A DNA stretch of 64,000 bases from Cladocopium goreaui (taxonomy: Eukaryota; Sar; Dinophyceae; Suessiales; Symbiodiniaceae): NCBI GenBank assembly GCA_947184155.2, contig CAMXCT020000114.1, positions 427,501 through 491,500 on the forward strand, given 5' to 3'. The notes under the pieces were generated by a model. It made no database searches. It was not told the origin of the DNA and saw only the letters and a list, made by a program, of their open reading frames with translations. The position numbers and the translations under genes were made by a program. This document shows positions 40,701-51,953 of this stretch, one piece after another; within the stretch, counting starts at the first letter, position 1; every line of letters starts with the position of its first letter.

Positions 40701-43700
40701 CCGCTGTGTAATCGACCAGTGAAATGCACATGCATACCTCGCGTTGGATTGGACAAGGATCTTTCTGTCTGATACCAATTATGCATGAACAAACGAACGA
40801 ATGACACGACACGAAATTAGCACTTCCAGAAAGTAGGTGACACGGTTCCAGAAAGTTTACACTTCCTGTTTCTGCAGCAGATTCAGAAATCGATGATGGG
40901 TGGGCAGGGTGGGGGGCCCTGACTAAGGCTCTGCGCGCACAGCGAAGCACCAAAACACAGTCCAACATTCGCCGTGTTCAAAGCAGGTCTCAGGTCACTT
41001 GTAGTCCCACTCAGCACGATCCTTGGTAATTTTTTGTCGATACTCACAGGAATCTGCACAGCAGTCTCTAGCTGAATGAGTTTCAAAACTCCATAGTCTC
41101 CAGTTGCAATTCTGCCAGTGAATTGGCCCGGGTTTAGGTCCGAGAGATGTGTTGGACATGTTGGACCCATCTGCAGCAAGGAATCCAAGTCTTCTTGAGA
41201 TAACCACGTGCGCTGAATGTCCTGCCGCGGGCTACGCAGGTGTCGTGGGTATATGACTACGTTGTGAGCGCAGACGCTCAATGCGAGAAGCTGAAGCAAC
41301 CGTTATAGAGATGTTTTGAGTCTGCACATATACTTAATTATATATATATAAAATATATATCGTAGCTCCACGTATCAAAATTTGAAGATATGCAAATGCG
41401 TATTCGCACACAAAGAGACCAATACGCAGGATGTGTTTGTACAACGTGTTCTTGGTCTTGGTTACAACATGCATCTGCGGATATCTGCGGACACAAACCA
41501 CAATCAGAAAGAATCCTGCTTGCATCTTCCTATGAAGCTGCGCAAGTGTCCTCGTGACCAATGGCCAACAAGTACCACACACACGCAATGATGTGGTTGA
41601 TGGCCAATAGCAACAAAACCTGAGGGCAGGAGATGGCTACGCCCGCAGCGAGCCAAAATCCATGCGCATCCATGCGGCTTAATTGAGCATGCTTGACAAG
41701 CATGATGTGACAGCATGGCCCTCTCCATGATTGCTGTCAGTGCTTCCACTGTGAAATCCGCCAAAGTGCTCTATCATTTTGATCAACCGTTCATCAATCA
41801 TTTCTATACCATCTCCCTCCAAGATGGAGCTGACTTCAACATCTCACTTTCTGGTGTGTTTTTCCTGCAGCAAGGGGACCATCTTCACAATCTTCATCTC
41901 AGCAAGCGAAACACCATGGGGATGCGATCTTCATAGGGAAATGGTGAACCCGGGTGAACCTGACAAAGACTAGATCTGGGGATCTACGCAAAAAAGAGTG
42001 GTTGACTTTGTTGCATCTTTCATGGCCTTTTCTGCGCCTTTCCTAGATGTTCAGGAAACCCGCAAAATCCAAAGCATTGTCCTTACAATATGAAGATATT
42101 GTGACAATCCTTCTAGGTGGTGCCTCCATTTATTGAGGGGGCAAACATCGCATGTCGGATATGTCAGGAGTTTACTTGGAAGGGCAGCTTTGTGGACAAT
42201 GGCGTTCAATTCTTGATCTGGCAAGTTATAAGAAAATGTATCGATTTGGATGAAGTTGAGTGGTCTTCCAGTGGTGATGCTGCAATATGCTGCAATATGC
42301 TGCCATGCTGATTAATTGAAGATCATTACAACCGCAACAAAAAAGTGAAGCACGGTCTATCAGATCCTTGGGCCAAGCGGCCCAAATTCCTGCCATCTCG
42401 GATTCAAAAATGTCGTCGATCGCTTCCTGGGTCACAAAACATCTTGTGAAACGGCCTATTTGAGTGTCTTGAAGCGTCGTTGTTCATGTTTATTCCGTGG
42501 TAGTCCCTGGTTTAAGTCCAAAATCAGATTTTGGGAGGTTTAATTTGAGTCCAATGGACCTGCAATCTGAGTGGTGAATCCACACAATTTGGCTCAGATG
42601 CTCATCCCTCTCGGCACATTCCGCACCCAACTGTGACTGAGGTGCCAATATCCACTTCAGCTTCAACAGTCGGATCCTCAGGGTCGCATGGCGCGAAAGG
42701 ATCCGTCAACATCCCTCCGGAAAAAACACTCCAACTTCGCCCATGCCTTTCATCACTTGTGTCACCGAAAAATTATCTGATCCTACCAAAAATGGGGAAA
42801 TATGGATTGTCTCCAACCATCTAAAGAATTTATGGTTTAAATCATTTAAATCCGTTAAATCCCCATCTTGCCTACTTAAAGATCACCATAAATATAGTAT
42901 AAATTGGCTTAAACGACCGCAGCCAAGCCACAGCCGTGCAGTGCGCACCAAACGGAAGGCCCTCAAGAGCTTCACCACTTCCCCGTCGCCTGGACCCCAA
43001 CTTTCTGGATCTTGGTTGGGGTTCCCTTTTCCCTTTTGAAAACAATCAAAACTTAAAAAAAAACAGGTAAGCACTCAGGTGGCTCTAAAACCTCATCTCA
43101 GTTGGATTGTACTGTACTGAGCCTAAGGGAATCCGCCGAAGAAAAGGCTGCCAAATTCGAGTACCGGATGAACTACTCATAGATTCTCATAGATAAATTG
43201 TAATAAATGGTAATTTATGGCCAGTTGGATACTGTGAACCTCTATCTCTATCTATCTTTATCTACTTAAGGCACCCAACCCATGGCACGGACCCTGCAAC
43301 TGCCACGCCTGAGCTCTCCTCAGCCACCTCGGTCGTGGCTCACATGGCATGTTGGTAATCACCGGCCACCCCTGTGGAAACCACCGAAGGGATCAAGACT
43401 CGTCCCTCAGATCTGCAGCCCATCTGCCAAGTCCATGATCGCAAAGGTCCAGTCGAAGGGTAACACCTGCAGTTACCAGAGTGGACACTACAGGACCACC
43501 GGACTGGTTTCTGCTGTTGAGACATTGGCTTAGAGGATTCTAACAAGTTATGGAGATAGCATAGAGGGCGAAGTCCTTCCAGCGTCCATGGTTAGATGTG
43601 TCTCTGCCGCATGGGGTCGTGGAAGATCTGTCACAAAGTGATCATGACATCACGAGCTGGGTCTTCGGACTGTTGCATCCACGATGAACCAGGTCTTCAA

Positions 43701-44674
43701 ATAATGTATGAAAATGCCTCGAATTGTCAACAGCATCTCCGCAACAAAAACAACCAAGGCAGGGCTAGGCAGGGTAGTCATAATATGGATGAAAGGCTGT
43801 GGATTGGATGATGCATGTGACTTCCTGGCTGAGTGTTGTCATTGCCAATTTCGAATGCCGGTGTGGATTCTACTGATTCAAACGGAGCTCACAACACTCA
43901 TCAACACAACGGTTACATCACCTTAAATCTACGACCACCGGATTTGATTCTTATGGCTGCAAGAAGACTCCCGAGCTCCAAACGGTATGGATCCATGATT
44001 GCTTGCCCGTCCACGACATAGCCTTAGTGTCTCAAAATCGTCAGCAGCTCAGCTTGACACATTGGCACCAAGGCACCCAAGGTGAGCGTCACGGGAATGT
44101 TGAAGGTCCAATAAAGCAGTCCCATCCATTCCTGGGAGATATGAACCAATGTGGTCACTGTGGTCTTTAAAGGATCAGGGTGTCGGAATAGAGTCTTAGA
44201 TATTCGTCCATTATGTGTGTTTCGCGATTCCAGTTCAAGATGAGGTGAATCAATCAATATCGATCAGTTTCGTAGGGCAACTAGAATTAATCACTCGCAA
44301 GGCGCATGATACATCCTACCTGCTGATCCAAATGTTGGATTGCCCTTCCCATACCATACCAAACCATACCTTCGCCGCAGTCCCAGTGGCCGTGGTGACG
44401 ACCATGGTCGTCACAGGTGGATTAAAGACACGCAAGGGAATCATGAAACAGTCCTTGGTCGCCAGACCATCCAACTGAGTGGGAGGGTAGCAACATTCCA
44501 GTGCTGGTCCACTCAAAGAGTTCTGTTTCCTGTTCAGATCTTAAAGTCTATCCCTGATAGGATTCGGGGCTGGGGGTATATCATGGTAAATCCCATCAGC
44601 AACCTTCCAGGATCACCTTGGATCAAGCTGCGTAAAGGACGAAGATTGCTCCCACCACATCCCAGAAGACGTTC
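37780..44674 (-). CDS. Six-TM voltage-gated ion channel, 16 microexons
   Basis: Exons assembled on the minus strand: S1 44674-44632; S1-S2 44453-44370; S2 44131-44077; S3 43717-43671 and 43466-43420; S4 42989-42932; linker 42427-42382; S5 41619-41542; turret 41212-41167; pore helix 40738-40705; filter 40607-40581; post-filter 40451-40415; S6 39232-39146; C-linker 38568-38518, 38159-38094, 37846-about 37780. Landmarks: HYLKTWFIVDAT (S3), KLLRAFRLVRTARL (S4, Arg every third residue), VLLLLAINHIIACVWYLL (S5), FHWSITQ/FTPASMEI (pore), FALVGFSYVVGSITGSL (S6), EFWKLRMFLKRHR (C-linker). Every join keeps frame, some after a one-base shift. The architecture is that of KCNH/CNG-type channels, widespread in dinoflagellates, and would sit in a membrane. 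The pore lacks the TxGYG potassium filter. N-terminal exons beyond 44.7 kb and a cNMP-binding domain were not found. Confidence 0.88.
38369..38434. repeat. 66-bp perfect-arm hairpin inside channel intron
   Basis: TTGTCCATCTAAGTCA at 38369-38384 is the exact reverse complement of TGACTTAGATGGACAA at 38419-38434, with an AT-rich loop of ATAATCATG repeats. ATGAGT flanks both sides. A MITE or introner-like element by structure. Confidence 0.75.
39262..39838. repeat. AT-only repeat block (ATATAATAT units)
   Basis: About 575 bp of almost pure A/T in AATATAATATATAAT, ATATTATATC and similar units. It lies in the channel intron just upstream of the S6 exon. Confidence 0.95.
42279..42308. repeat. 10-bp tandem repeat (TGCAATATGC)
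   Basis: Two exact units plus a diverged third; lies in a channel intron. Confidence 0.85.
43757..43775. repeat. 10-bp tandem duplication (GGCAGGGCTA)
   Basis: Two consecutive 10-bp units in a channel intron. Confidence 0.75.
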
Positions 44675-44689
44675 CTGGTGAATGATCCC

Positions 44690-45200
44690 CAAAAGCTGGG
44701 TGAGGCACAATCTGCAGATATGAGATCTGCAAATATGTATATAATTGATATATGATAATGATATATTGATATTTGGATATATGATAATAATCTGTATATG
44801 ATCTGGAAATTATTTGTTTTGATGTGATATATGGATATACCTCGAAAGACATGTAGATTTGTTGTAAGTTCCATCAAGCCCAAAGAGCCTGAATAGGTAT
44901 TAGCACGTCACAGCAAGACTCTCGCAGACCAGTGGCAGTAGATACAGATTTTGAATGATTTGGATTTACTCAGTTGTTAGTTCAAGCTCAAATCCTCATA
45001 GTGTTCAAGGTGCCTCAATCTGCCCATCAGAGTTGCCGCCCACCGCCCAACAGTTTGTATCACAGGCCCGCCTTCGATTCCCCGGCAGTGAGACAAACCA
45101 AGGTGGCTTCTGGCAGGGAGATAAGTCGCAAGCTGCCAGTAGTTCATGACCCCCACAGTATCTCAAAATGTTTTTCCCAGTAGATGATCTGAATATCACA
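44690..45200. other. No supported gene
   Basis: Upstream of the first recognised channel exon. Short AT-rich GATATATGATAAT run at 44735-44840. The N-terminal exons of the channel may lie here or beyond the microsatellite, but I could not identify them. Confidence 0.35.
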
Positions 45201-45210
45201 TGTATGTCTC

Positions 45211-45212
45211 TA

Positions 45213-45243
<31 letters not shown>

Positions 45244-45580
45244 TGTATGTATGTATGTATGTATGGATGTATGGATGTATGTATGTATGTATGGATGGAT
45301 GGATGGATGGATGGATGGATGTATGTATGTATGTATGTATGTATGATTGTATGTATGTAGGTAGGTAGGTAGGTAGGTAGGTAGGTATGTCTGTCTGTCT
45401 GTATGTCTGTATGTCTGTCTGTCCGTATGTCTGTATGTCTGTATGTCTGTATTTATGTATGTCTGCATGTCTGCATGTCTGCATGTCTGCATGTCTGCAT
45501 GTCTGCATGTATGCATGTATGCATGTATGCATGTATGCATGTATGCATGTATGCATGTATGCATGCATGCATGCATGCAT
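45211..45580. repeat. Tetranucleotide array (ATGT, GATG, GTAG, GTCT, GCAT)
   Basis: A continuous tetranucleotide tract that changes in blocks along its length: ATGT, then GGAT, ATGT, GTAG, GTCT/GTAT mixtures, TGCATGTC, then GCAT. The 4-bp register is kept nearly throughout, so frames on both strands stay open with Tyr/Cys/Met or His/Thr/Tyr runs. Confidence 0.97.
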
Positions 45581-46461
45581 GGTAATGTATGGTAATGTAT
45601 GGTAATGTATGGTAATGTATGGTAATGTATGGTAATGTATGGTAATGTATGGTAATGTATGGTAATGTATGGTAATGTATGGTAATGTATGGTAATGTAT
45701 GGTAATGTATGGTAATGTATGGTTATGTATGGTTATGTATGGTTATGTATGGTTATGTATGGTAATGTATGGTAATGTATGGTAATGTATGGTAATGTAT
45801 GGTAATGTATGGTAATGTATGGTAATGTATGGTAATGTATGGGAATGTATGGGAATGTATGGGAATGTATGGGAATGTATGGGAATGTATGGGAATGTAT
45901 GGTAATGTATGGGAATGTATGGTAATGTATGGTAATGTATGGTATGTATGGCAATGTATGGCAATGTATGGCAATGTATGGTAATGTATGGTATTGTATG
46001 GTAATGTATGGTAATGTATGGTATTGTATGGTATTGTATGGTATTGTATGGTATTGTATGGTATTGTATGGTATTGTATGGTATTGTATGGTATTGTATG
46101 GTATTGTATGGTATTGTATTGTATGGTATTGTATGGTATTGTATGGTATTGTATGGAATGGTATTGTATGGTATTGTATGGAATGGTATTGTATGGTATT
46201 GTATGGTATTGTATGGTATTGTATGGTATTGTATGGTATTGTATGGTATTGTATGGTATTGTATTGTATGGTATTGTATGGTATTGTATGGTATTGTATG
46301 GAATGGTATTGTATGGTATTGTATGGAATGGTATTGTATGGTATTGTATGGTATTGTATGGTATTGTATGGTATTGTATGGTATTGTATGGTATTGTATG
46401 GTATTGTATGGTATTGTATGGTATTGTATGGCATTGTATGGTATTGTATGGTATTGTATGG
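45581..46461. repeat. GGTAATGTAT / GGTATTGTAT 10-bp minisatellite
   Basis: About 88 tandem 10-bp units. Blocks of one variant follow one another: GGTAATGTAT, four GGTTATGTAT at 45721-45760, GGTAATGTAT again, six GGGAATGTAT at 45841-45900, GGCAATGTAT, then mostly GGTATTGTAT from about 46012, with 5-bp slips (GTATT, GGAAT) at intervals. The long open frames are artefacts. Confidence 0.98.
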
Positions 46462-46500
46462 TTTGAAATGAAAAAATGAAAAAATGAAAAAATGAAATTA
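46462..46500. repeat. GAAAAAAT octamer repeat
   Basis: About four units of ATGAAAAA directly after the 10-bp array. Confidence 0.85.
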
Positions 46501-47640
46501 AGAAAACCGTTTTCTACCGTTTTGCTATACCTTCTGGATCCTCTTACCTGGTAGCCTTTTCTCCCATCAAATAGCTTTTAGTTGAGTTATAGTGTTTATT
46601 TCATTCATCTGCTTACCTGATCTCCTTGGTCCACAAACCAAGAAAAAAGAGAAGCATCTTGCTCCAAAAACCAAAATTGCCAGAGCCTCCTGTCCAAAAT
46701 GTGTTCTCGAAAAACATATTTGTCCAAAAGCAATCAAAAGCACACATGAATCAAAACAACATAAAAAAGAACAAGCCTTCAAAAATGCTTTATAAAATAC
46801 ATTGTTTCACATTTTTTTACACTTTTAAAATACATGTTTTTCACATTTCAAAAATACTGCATTTTTTAGGCACGTTGTTTTCTTTTTTCACACGTTTAAT
46901 TCAAACTACTACAATCCTTCTGTAGCTCAGTTGGCCATCATAACACTACACTATGCCACATTACACTACACTACATTACCTTACACTACATTACACTACA
47001 TGACATGGCATGACATAACATATGCGGATACATTATGTAGATCGTATCCATTGTACAATGCGATATAAATATGGCAAGAATGTATAACATAATATTATGT
47101 GAATGCTTCGATAATTATTCGGTTACTCTCTCTGCCATTGCTTCACATATAGACCTACTGTAACTTGTCCTGCCCCATTGCATTGGAGAACACCCGCCCC
47201 ACCTTAGGCTGATCGGCCTCTAATTGGTCGGAGGTCATGAGCCTACCAGGGCTGCCCGATACGGTGCTATGAAGATGGGACCTGGACAACCAGAAGTACT
47301 GAAAGAAATGGGGAATATCAAAAACTAAAACTACATGTACTTATAGATAGGGGATTCAATCCGTAGAAGTCTTATAGAATTCTAGGACAACCCAATTGAG
47401 ATTGAGATAGAATCTATCGTCCAAAATCTGGTGACTTCCAACTCCAGGACTCTGGGATGTGCTCCAACCAAAAGAAAATGGTCAAAGCATCGTGTCTCTG
47501 CATATTTTGTGACGATCCCCCAGCCACTAAAGCAATTTGCCCTGCAACAAAAGAATCGCTTGCCACTACCATTTAGAAATCCCTTTGATCAACGTAAGCC
47601 CACTAGCGTTTTTTTTTCCCACTTAGTCCATGTGACTTTA
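46501..47640. other. No supported gene; ACACTACATT repeat inside
   Basis: A-rich DNA at 46620-46900 and an imperfect ACATTACACT repeat at 46940-47010. The TGTAGCTCAGTTGG at 46922 is a chance tRNA-like word. No exon recognised. Confidence 0.45.
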
Positions 47641-48520
47641 CTCATCTCCTCTTTCCGAGGCTTCCCCTGGGCCTGCTGAGCTTGTTGCTCTCCTTATCCA
47701 GGTGTTGATTTTCACCATCTTCTCGATCCCTGCAGGGTGCAGAATGCACACAACCAGAAGCCAGGATGATTCAGTTTGGGAACAAAAGGGAGGTTCTATT
47801 GGTTGTGAATACTTTCGGGGCTGTGGGTACGACTCTTTTCTATTTTTTCTCATGAACCAGTGGAAGAATCCGGCAAACTTATGCCCAAAACCCTCTGCCT
47901 GACAGAGAGTCCTGCCATCGCAAGATTCCTTGGACACCAACCCTGGATCCAGCCAACCCACTTCTCGAACTTACCCTTCGGCCCGGTTTTATAAAAAATG
48001 AATAAAAATGATAGTAAATGATGCCACCTAGTCACCATTCGAGGCCGTCCATCGTTTGTGAACCAGTGACCGATCTTCAGCTCTTTCGAGTTCTTTCTAC
48101 AGCTGTTGAGCTACTGTTGATTTGCTGATCATGGAATTCCCGGTTTAACCCCTGCAGTTTTGCTGGTAATCACTGGAAATGTGCATTCACGCCAAGACTC
48201 GTGACGTGCTCCAACCTGACAGAGTCCTCCCGGCGAAGACCAGCCCTGCAGCGCCGATTGACATTGCTTAGTTCACGTTCATGATATTTTTAGCATTTTT
48301 TAGCTGACACCACTGGAATTCAGGCCCCACCCCTTTTATCTTACTTCTGTTGTATTCCTACCTTTGTTGCGCTGGGAGGCCCCAAATATGTTCTGCTCTT
48401 TATCAGCTCCGATGCTTGCAACTCACCGTTGTCCAAGACACGTTTTGACATGCGGAATCGTCACTACAATGTCGATACAAAGGTTCCCCAATCCGGATCT
48501 AAGACTCATGGCCTACCATC
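47641..48520. other. Weak exon candidates only
   Basis: Minus frames over 47640-48038 (for example CDGRTLCQAEGFGHKFAGFF) might hold an exon; two frames compete and neither is identified. 48040-48520 shows nothing I can support. Confidence 0.25.
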
Positions 48521-48529
48521 TCAATGGTC

Positions 48530-48735
48530 TTGTCCTTTCCCTTTTTGAGATCGCCCCAAGGATGGGCTGATCTCCCAATATCCCCACGACAAAACTGCGG
48601 CACCTCTGAGCTTCGTTGAAGAAGGGATGAAGCTTAAAATCTCAGCAAAAAGGCTGCTTCGTTCGTCCCACAGATTTATCGCGATTGCATAGTTCATCCC
48701 ATTCCAATTCATGTAGACAACCCCAGTGATGATAG
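48530..48735 (-). CDS. Candidate exon, unknown
   Basis: Minus reading MNWNGMNYAIAINLWDERSS, then LFAEILSFIPSSTKLRGAAV and LSWGYWEISPSLG. Protein-like; unidentified. Same strand as the 49678-49430 candidate first exon. Confidence 0.38.
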
Positions 48736-49429
48736 TGATTGCATGTGGATGTGATTGGAACATATTGGAACCCTGTCTGCAAACACGACCATGGACCATC
48801 ACTTTTTCTCGGCGGCAGGGGTCCCTAGAGGGTCAACCTCCGAATTTCAAGGTCTCCCATGGTGAATGGCATGGCCCATGGTCTTCTTACCCCTCCTTTG
48901 TCACATGTCAAGTTGCTGAGGGATCAAACTGATCAAACTTCAAATGGCTGAGTCCATAGGTCACCGGCCGTAAGACTTGCTGCCAGGAGACGTGCTGAGT
49001 CGGCGCGTTTCGCCACTGGGTTCTGGCGGAGCCATGCAGTGTCAGTGAAGAATCTGGAATTTCATGGATTTTCCCGTTCTTTTGTCCTTCAGAAGGGCCA
49101 AACCATCCCCTCTCCAACAGGGAGATTTGCCCGCCTTGACGTCTTTCAAGTTTGGAAGCTTGTCATCTGCAGGCGGAGGTCAAGCTGGAGTGTGTCTGAT
49201 GTGTCTGTTTCTCAGAATTGAAGGATTCAGAAATCTGACGGGGTCCATCATTCAATTGGACCAGTTCGGATCAATTCAAACGGATCATGTAGGAGATTTC
49301 TTGAAGACGTTGACATTGATACAAGACACGTTGGCATCGATACCCCAATCAAGAGTTATACAGCGCCTCCGCTGTCCAAGCCAGGGGCACGATATTGCTT
49401 TGATGCCCAAGTGGTAGTGACTGTGATAT

Positions 49430-49678
49430 GTTTACCTCCTGCCAGCGAAGCCAGAAATGAAAAGCACAATTTTGAAGCCTTTGAACCTGGACAAAGATGT
49501 GGAAACTGTCTGGAAAAATATGTCTTAAATCTTCATTGGTATTGAATTGATGACTCCCAAATGCGTTGATGACTTGAAAGCTGTCAGAAACTTCCACGAA
49601 ACTGATAGTTGCGCAAGATGACACCTTGCGCAGGTTCGAGCGCGATGCTGTGCTAGCGATTTCATTCACAAAAGACAT
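49430..49678 (-). CDS. Candidate first exon, unknown
   Basis: Starts at an ATG (MSFVNEIASTASRSNLRKVS), continues CATISFVEVSDSFQVINAFG and FPDSFHIFVQVQRLQNCAFH, and could end at a TGGCAGGAG|GTAAAC donor. Protein-like throughout; no domain recognised. Confidence 0.42.
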
Positions 49679-49689
49679 TGTGGGTACCA

Positions 49690-50600
49690 AGTGCGCTCGC
49701 CCAAGTCAATTTAAAAAAAAAAGTTGGCACCCCCAACTTAGATAGTTTACCTATATCTCTTGAATCTATCTCTTGAATCATGGGTATCATGTAGTATCAT
49801 GCGTCACAAATATCCAATCTTTATGGGTGAAAAATATCCCAAGTGTTACATCTTGCTGTGCCTGCTGGATTGGATACCAAGCTGGAGCTCCTAGGCCGCG
49901 GCATCTGGACACAATTTGTGGACATCCAACTTGGACGCACGTTGAACCGAGTTTTTTCCTGGTACGTTTGTAAATTCATATAAAATCATATAAACATATA
50001 TAAACTCTAAGTTCAGTGATTTTTGTATATTTTTGTTAGTCAAAAGCATTTTGTCCCAAAAACAAAGTCAGGGAAAAAATACGGAAAAAAAAACCTTTGG
50101 GTCGCAGCTCAGTTCATCGTTCGCCAAGTCTCGAAGAGGAGCTCGACGTGTCGTCCTCTGCCCGCTTTTTCAGCGTGCCCTTCACCGAGGGATTGCTGGG
50201 AGCCGCTGGGATGGCTAAATAAATCAACGAAAAACAGTAGTGTGAATAAAATTGAATAAATGCCAGTAGTTGATTTGAGAAAAACCGATGTGTTTTCTTG
50301 GGTATGTAATTTTGAGTGGAGTGTCAATTTAACGCCTTCGATTCGAATTCGATACGACTTAATGATCTGACTGCATCAGTAACTCTTGGCAACAAAAGCG
50401 CATAACTAGATTCAATAGACCATATCAAGATTCAATAGACCATCAAGCTAGATACATTAGATACTAGATGATACTAGCTACTTTCAAACAGATTCAGATC
50501 GGTTCAACCGAGGATTTTCACCGGCTTTCCATCATCTGGGACCCCAACCGAGCTCAGCATCCCCGGGAGCTCGGGGTAGGTGAACATGGCACGCAATGAG
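49690..50600. other. Weak exon candidate 50105-50215 only
   Basis: A GC-richer patch at 50105-50215 has open frames on both strands (minus HAEKAGRGRHVELLFETWRT). Nothing else recognised. Confidence 0.28.
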
Positions 50601-50639
50601 CCCTGTCAATGACCCCGTCGATGGTTAGGTGAACGATGG

Positions 50640-50669
50640 CAGTTGATGACAGTTGATGACAGTTGATGG
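50640..50669. repeat. 10-bp tandem triplication (AGTTGATGAC)
   Basis: Two exact units and a third with AGTTGATGGT. Confidence 0.9.
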
Positions 50670-50749
50670 TTTGATGCGAATGCAGTTGAATCTAGAATGA
50701 ATAAACCTTGAACTAACCTTGATAAACATGGGATATTTGGAGAGTTGTC

Positions 50750-50890
50750 ACCAACTGCAGGAGTCATCACATCGGCCTCGGAGCGTTCACCAGTTTCCTG
50801 GCTCCATCCCAGTCTCTGAATTTGGGGTGAATCTGCCTGACTGAACCAACAAACAACCAACCAATTCAACCAATTTGGGCTGTCCCAAGC
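50750..50890 (-). CDS. Candidate exon, unknown
   Basis: Minus reading QADSPQIQRLGWSQETGERS, then EADVMTPAVGDNSPN. Protein-like; unidentified. Confidence 0.3.
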
Positions 50891-51039
50891 ATCCAAATTT
50901 CACCTTTCCTCATGGATTTCCCTCATCGACCACTGATTGGTACGATTTTGGTACCCTTTTGGCTTGGGTTTGACCAGAATTTTGGGTTGGTTTTTCAAGC
51001 CATGGACCAACCATGGCTGCAGATGTCGCACCTGGGGAT

Positions 51040-51123
51040 GCTGTACGCCTTGCCCCAGGGGCAGGGATTCCGGATGCCCATCAGGTGCCGGAGCCGAGGG
51101 TGCCTGGCGGTGAAGGGCAGTGG
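51040..51123 (-). CDS. Internal exon of an unknown protein
   Basis: GC-rich block; minus reading LPFTARHPRLRHLMGIRNPC, then PWGKAYSIP, closing at a CCCCAG|GTGCGAC donor. Composition and donor support an exon. Family not recognised. Confidence 0.5.
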
Positions 51124-51416
51124 GGATGCCAAAAAAATGGCCACTTTCATGGGGAATATGATGGGAAAATCATGAAATCTTGGTGTAGTCTAGTTTCAAC
51201 TGCCCATATCCAGCGAAGGACTGGAGAGGAATACTTACAACTGGAAGAATGTGGGCATGGCCGTGGAATCCTTTTTCAACACTGCTTAGGACAAGAAATA
51301 CATTAAATACATGAACATGTGATGCCGTTAAATCGGACCGGCTCTGTCACTTCTTCAAAAGCACCTGCTGTTTGCACAAATGGTGTTCCTGCAATCATGG
51401 CATGCAGTCAGCTGCT

Positions 51417-51803
51417 TCAAAACAGATCAGTAGAATCAGAGAGAAACAATGAATTTCCTACGGAGTTCCTTTTCAGGCCCCCCTCAACTCTTGATGCTGG
51501 CAACCAGCAATTCGTGAGCACCTGCGACTCTGGAAGAGCTGGAACCTGCAGCAAGGGAACATCACTTGGATTGCTCCCCCACAGTTCCACACCATTTGCC
51601 ATGATCAAATATGATTCGCCTTTTGAAAATCCAGTACTTCCAGATTCCAAAGGAGTCCGAACGGAATCTGGCTGTGCACTTTCTTCGAAATTCGGCTCTG
51701 CGCACTCAATCAGTTTTCTCCCCAAGTCAGAACGGCCACGAGTCACAGACTGGCGGCGAAGCTGACAACGAATAGCAAGCATCACCGTGGACACTTGCTC
51801 CAC
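51417..51803 (-). CDS. Candidate exon, unknown
   Basis: A 128-codon minus frame with protein-like composition: RSDLGRKLIECAEPNFEESA, TGFSKGESYLIMANGVELWG, PLLQVPALPESQVLTNCWLP. It lies 150 bp downstream of the RING gene on the same strand. It may be a separate gene or an exon; no domain recognised. Confidence 0.42.
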   Translation of the reverse strand: MEQVSTVMLAIRCQLRRQSVTRGRSDLGRKLIECAEPNFEESAQPDSVRTPLESGSTGFSKGESYLIMANGVELWGSNPSDVPLLQVPALPESQVLTNCWLPASRVEGGLKRNSVGNSLFLSDSTDLF

Positions 51804-51953
51804 CCCAAGTTTAATTTAACTTGACCTACCACTATGTTTATTTGTCTACGCAGTCTAAAAGGTCTTTCTTGATTTTGGCTCATGTGAGCCAATTGGTTTT
51901 GATGGGTCGGTAGGTCCAAACATTTGGCCAATCAGGGCATTTCAAGAGGGCAG

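Noticed and set aside
40883-41299. 138-codon minus frame with a signal-peptide-like head
   Set aside because: Only TWLSQEDLDSLLQM inside it fits a real product, as the 41212-41167 channel turret exon; the rest is intron read-through.
45211-46461. CRISPR array
   Set aside because: Units are contiguous with no unique spacers.
45196-46479. Long open frames (126-233 codons) of Tyr/Thr/Ile or Met/Tyr/Gly on both strands
   Set aside because: They are translations of 4-bp and 10-bp repeats; openness follows from the repeat register, not from coding.
46922-46995. TGTAGCTCAGTTGG resembling a tRNA A box/D arm
   Set aside because: No B box, anticodon arm or acceptor pairing follows; the downstream sequence is an ACACTACATT repeat.
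51872-51882. ATTTTGGCTCA, an 11-nt match to the spliced leader on the plus strand
   Set aside because: Too short, broken by ATG in place of AAG, and on the strand opposite to the local genes; chance is likely.
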